NCBI GenBank assembly: GCA_024234675.1
Contig: JACKNU010000001.1
Span: forward strand, 956,709-1,020,708
Length of the DNA stretch: 64,000 bases
Direction of reading: 5' to 3'
DNA from: Pseudomonadales bacterium
GTDB taxonomy: Bacteria > Pseudomonadota > Gammaproteobacteria > Pseudomonadales > Halieaceae
In this document: positions 62,132 through 64,000 of the stretch, in pieces
How the letters are laid out: each line of letters starts with the position of its first letter
Numbering within the stretch: position 1 is the first letter of the stretch
Made by a program: the position numbers and the translations under genes
The notes under the pieces: model-generated
Told to the model about the DNA's origin: nothing
The model's input: the letters and a program-made list of their open reading frames with translations, nothing else
Databases searched by the model: none

Positions 62132-62198
62132 TGATCGGCAACAAGCCGCTGGCCAATGGCCCGGCGCGCCATACAACTGATCGGATAGGAGTAGCGAG

Positions 62199-63155
62199 AT
62201 GGGCTTACTGATAGACGGAACCTGGCATGACCGATGGTACGACACCGAATCCTCTGGCGGCCGCTTCGTGCGCAAGGAATCACAGTTTCGCAACTGGGTC
62301 ACCGCCGATGGCGGGGCCGGACCCAGTGGCGAGGGCGGGTTCCGCGCCGAGCCCGGGCGCTACCACCTGTACGTCTCCCTGGCCTGCCCCTGGGCGCACC
62401 GCACACTGATCATGCGCGCCTTCAAGGACCTGGCGGACATCATCGACGTGTCAGTCGTCAGCCCGCTGATGCTGGAGCAGGGCTGGACCTTCGCCCGGCA
62501 GGAGGGCAGCAGCGGCGACAAAATTGGCGGACACGCGTTCCTGCACCAGGTGTATACCGCCCACCAGCCGGACTACAGCGGGCGGGTCACCGTGCCGGTA
62601 CTGTGGGACAAACGACAGGGCGTCATCGTCAACAACGAGTCCGCGGAAATCATCCGCATGCTCAATACCGCGTTCAACGACCTCACCGGCAACAGCGCCG
62701 ACTATTACCCACAGGCGCTGCGGGCCGACATCGACGCCTGGAACGAACGCATCTACCCGGCCGTCAACAACGGCGTGTACCGGGCGGGCTTCGCCACTAG
62801 CCAGCAGGCCTATGCGGAGGCCTATGCCGAGGTGTTTGCCGAACTGGACCACATCGACGCCCACCTGGCGCAGCACCGCTACCTGCTGGGCGAGCAACTG
62901 ACCGAGGCCGACATCCGCCTGTTCACCACCCTGATCCGCTTCGACGCGGTCTACCACGGTCACTTCAAGTGCAACCGCCAGCGACTGGAGGATTTCGATG
63001 CCCTGCCGCGCTATGTCAGGGACATCTACCGCCTGCCCGGCGTGGCTGCCACGGTCGATTTCGAGCACATCAAGACGCACTACTACGCCTCGCACCGCAA
63101 CATCAACCCCACCGGTGTGGTCCCCGTCGGGCCGGCTGTCGACTACGGCGCATGA
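62199..63155 (+). CDS. glutathionyl-hydroquinone reductase (Xi-class GST)
   Basis: This 318-residue protein has the Xi-class GST features: a long N-terminal region, CPWAHR with catalytic C63 near residue 63, and the C-terminal HYYASHRNINPTGVVPVGP. Members reduce glutathionyl-hydroquinones with glutathione, releasing the hydroquinone and oxidised glutathione. It fits detoxification of quinones from aromatic catabolism. The GST-like C-terminal domain and cysteine motif are clear. It has a LysR regulator directly upstream. Confidence 0.9.
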   Translation: MGLLIDGTWHDRWYDTESSGGRFVRKESQFRNWVTADGGAGPSGEGGFRAEPGRYHLYVSLACPWAHRTLIMRAFKDLADIIDVSVVSPLMLEQGWTFARQEGSSGDKIGGHAFLHQVYTAHQPDYSGRVTVPVLWDKRQGVIVNNESAEIIRMLNTAFNDLTGNSADYYPQALRADIDAWNERIYPAVNNGVYRAGFATSQQAYAEAYAEVFAELDHIDAHLAQHRYLLGEQLTEADIRLFTTLIRFDAVYHGHFKCNRQRLEDFDALPRYVRDIYRLPGVAATVDFEHIKTHYYASHRNINPTGVVPVGPAVDYGA

Positions 63156-63233
63156 CCGCGCCGGGCGACTTTCCTTTCCACTGCGGATGTGCCATTTTTA
63201 GAGCCTGCCCGGCAACCCGCGTGGTCCCGCGTC

Positions 63234-63881
63234 ATGAGAATATTGTTGAGTCCCCGAAACCGCCTGCTGCTGTTATTGGCGGCCCTGCCATTCATCGTTG
63301 CCAGCCAGTGCGTGGTACTGTTCAGTTCGGGTGACTCGGATGACGAGGACAAGGATGAGGACAAGATCGTGGTCGCCACCCGCACCGGCAACTTCACCAA
63401 CGCCCCGGTCCAGGGGGTGTCGTACAGTTCGGGGACCGTGGAGGGTATTACCGGACCCGCCGGGGAGTTCGAATACCTGCCTGGCGAACCGGTACGGTTT
63501 GCCCTGGGCGACATCGAGCTGGGCTCGCCGGTGCGCGGCCAGGCGGTAATTACTCCCATGGAACTGGTGCCCGATGGCGATGACCGCAGCGCCGCGGCAA
63601 TCAATATCGCGCGCCTGCTGCAGTCGCTGGACGCAACCCCGGGAGACGATGCCATCACCATCCCCGCAACCGTGCTGGCGGGCGCAGTGCGTGGCAACCC
63701 GGCCGTCGCCGCGGCCATCGAGGATCTCGATTTCGGGGATGAAACCGCCTTCGTCAACGCGGCCAGCCAGTTGCTGGCCGTGTTGACCGCCAACTACCCC
63801 CACACCGCCGCGCTGGTGGATGCCGAGACAGCCGGTGAGCAACTGCGCCAATGGCGTGGCCCGGTGCCCGCGCAGGACTGA
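63234..63881 (+). CDS. secreted protein of unknown function with adhesin-like repeat domain
   Basis: This 215-residue protein starts with a hydrophobic signal-like segment (LLLLLAALPFIVASQ) followed by a cysteine, an acidic linker (SGDSDDEDKDEDK) and a beta domain: VQGVSYSSGTVEGITGPAG then FEYLPGEPVRFALGDIELG, a pattern seen in surface proteins of gammaproteobacteria. A helical C-terminal half follows. The residue before the Cys makes a lipobox poor. Function unknown. Its ATG at 63234 gives the signal-like start. After its stop, nothing further is recognised to the window end. Confidence 0.6.
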   Translation: MRILLSPRNRLLLLLAALPFIVASQCVVLFSSGDSDDEDKDEDKIVVATRTGNFTNAPVQGVSYSSGTVEGITGPAGEFEYLPGEPVRFALGDIELGSPVRGQAVITPMELVPDGDDRSAAAINIARLLQSLDATPGDDAITIPATVLAGAVRGNPAVAAAIEDLDFGDETAFVNAASQLLAVLTANYPHTAALVDAETAGEQLRQWRGPVPAQD

Positions 63882-64000
63882 ATTCGACGGCCCGCCGCCG
63901 CTGTTGCCGGCAGCCAAAACGCCCTGCGCATTTGCTTAACACACCGGTTTCGCGCACACTCAACCGCTGGATAACAACAATAACCGGCAATCGTTTCCAC

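Noticed and set aside
63882..64000. A further gene at the right window edge
   Set aside because: Short open frames on the minus strand here overlap the secreted-protein gene and show no domain or ribosome-binding site.

Overview
The window is GC-rich, densely coded chromosomal DNA from a Gram-negative, probably marine, gammaproteobacterium. That assignment is inferred from TonB-dependent receptors, the DUF1329/DUF1302 outer-membrane pair, a YcbK-type periplasmic peptidase, many acyl-CoA enzymes and short palindromic intergenic repeats; it resembles what is known of Halieaceae/Cellvibrionales-type degraders, but no marker gene proves the taxon. I see no rRNA, tRNA, CRISPR array, insertion sequence or prophage.

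Layout. (1) 1-16.2 kb is a catabolic region: a Baeyer-Villiger-type monooxygenase, an AzlCD exporter, a HyuA/HyuB pair (hydantoinase / acetone-carboxylase family), then a minus-strand operon of a NicO-type metal transporter, an amidohydrolase, a CaiB CoA-transferase, a 96-aa unknown, a His-tailed bicupin and an HMG-CoA lyase, followed by a second CaiB gene, a sodium:solute symporter broken by an in-frame TGA, and a Rieske oxygenase. Two convincing sigma70-like promoters with dyad operators lie here (12.1-12.2 kb and 13.5 kb). (2) 16.4-18.9 kb holds two small envelope proteins and an MFS transporter. (3) 19.0-26.1 kb has a sucrose operon (fused sucrose-phosphate synthase/phosphatase, fructokinase, amylosucrase), followed by the agmatine-to-putrescine pair aguA-aguB. 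(4) 26.2-34.2 kb has two SDRs flanking a Coq4-family gene, then an FAD oxidase with DUF1329 and DUF1302 proteins, and a Tat-exported YcbK-like peptidase. (5) 34.2-43.8 kb is envelope transport: a HlyD/FtsX/ATPase exporter and two TonB-dependent receptors. (6) 43.9-48.2 kb has an SRPBCC protein, an SDR, and a radical SAM/SPASM enzyme with an unusual N-terminal beta domain, overlapping an acyltransferase-3 gene. (7) 48.2-60.9 kb is an acyl-CoA catabolic regulon: a TetR regulator, a nitronate monooxygenase-type enzyme and a FadJ-like protein; an acyl-CoA synthetase; and a long minus-strand run DUF2855-sulfatase-NUDIX-ACAD-ACAD. (8) 61.2-63.9 kb has a LysR regulator, a glutathionyl-hydroquinone reductase and a secreted protein.

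The most notable observations are: a shared 19-bp palindrome (ATGGCA-N7-TGCCAT) upstream of both the TetR operon and the DUF2855 operon, which predicts one TetR regulon; a FadJ-like protein whose hydratase domain has lost about 90 residues in frame; the radical SAM/acyltransferase pair; the metal-handling flavour of the CaiB/HMG-CoA lyase operon; the in-frame TGA in the symporter; and three copies of a paired-palindrome repeat.
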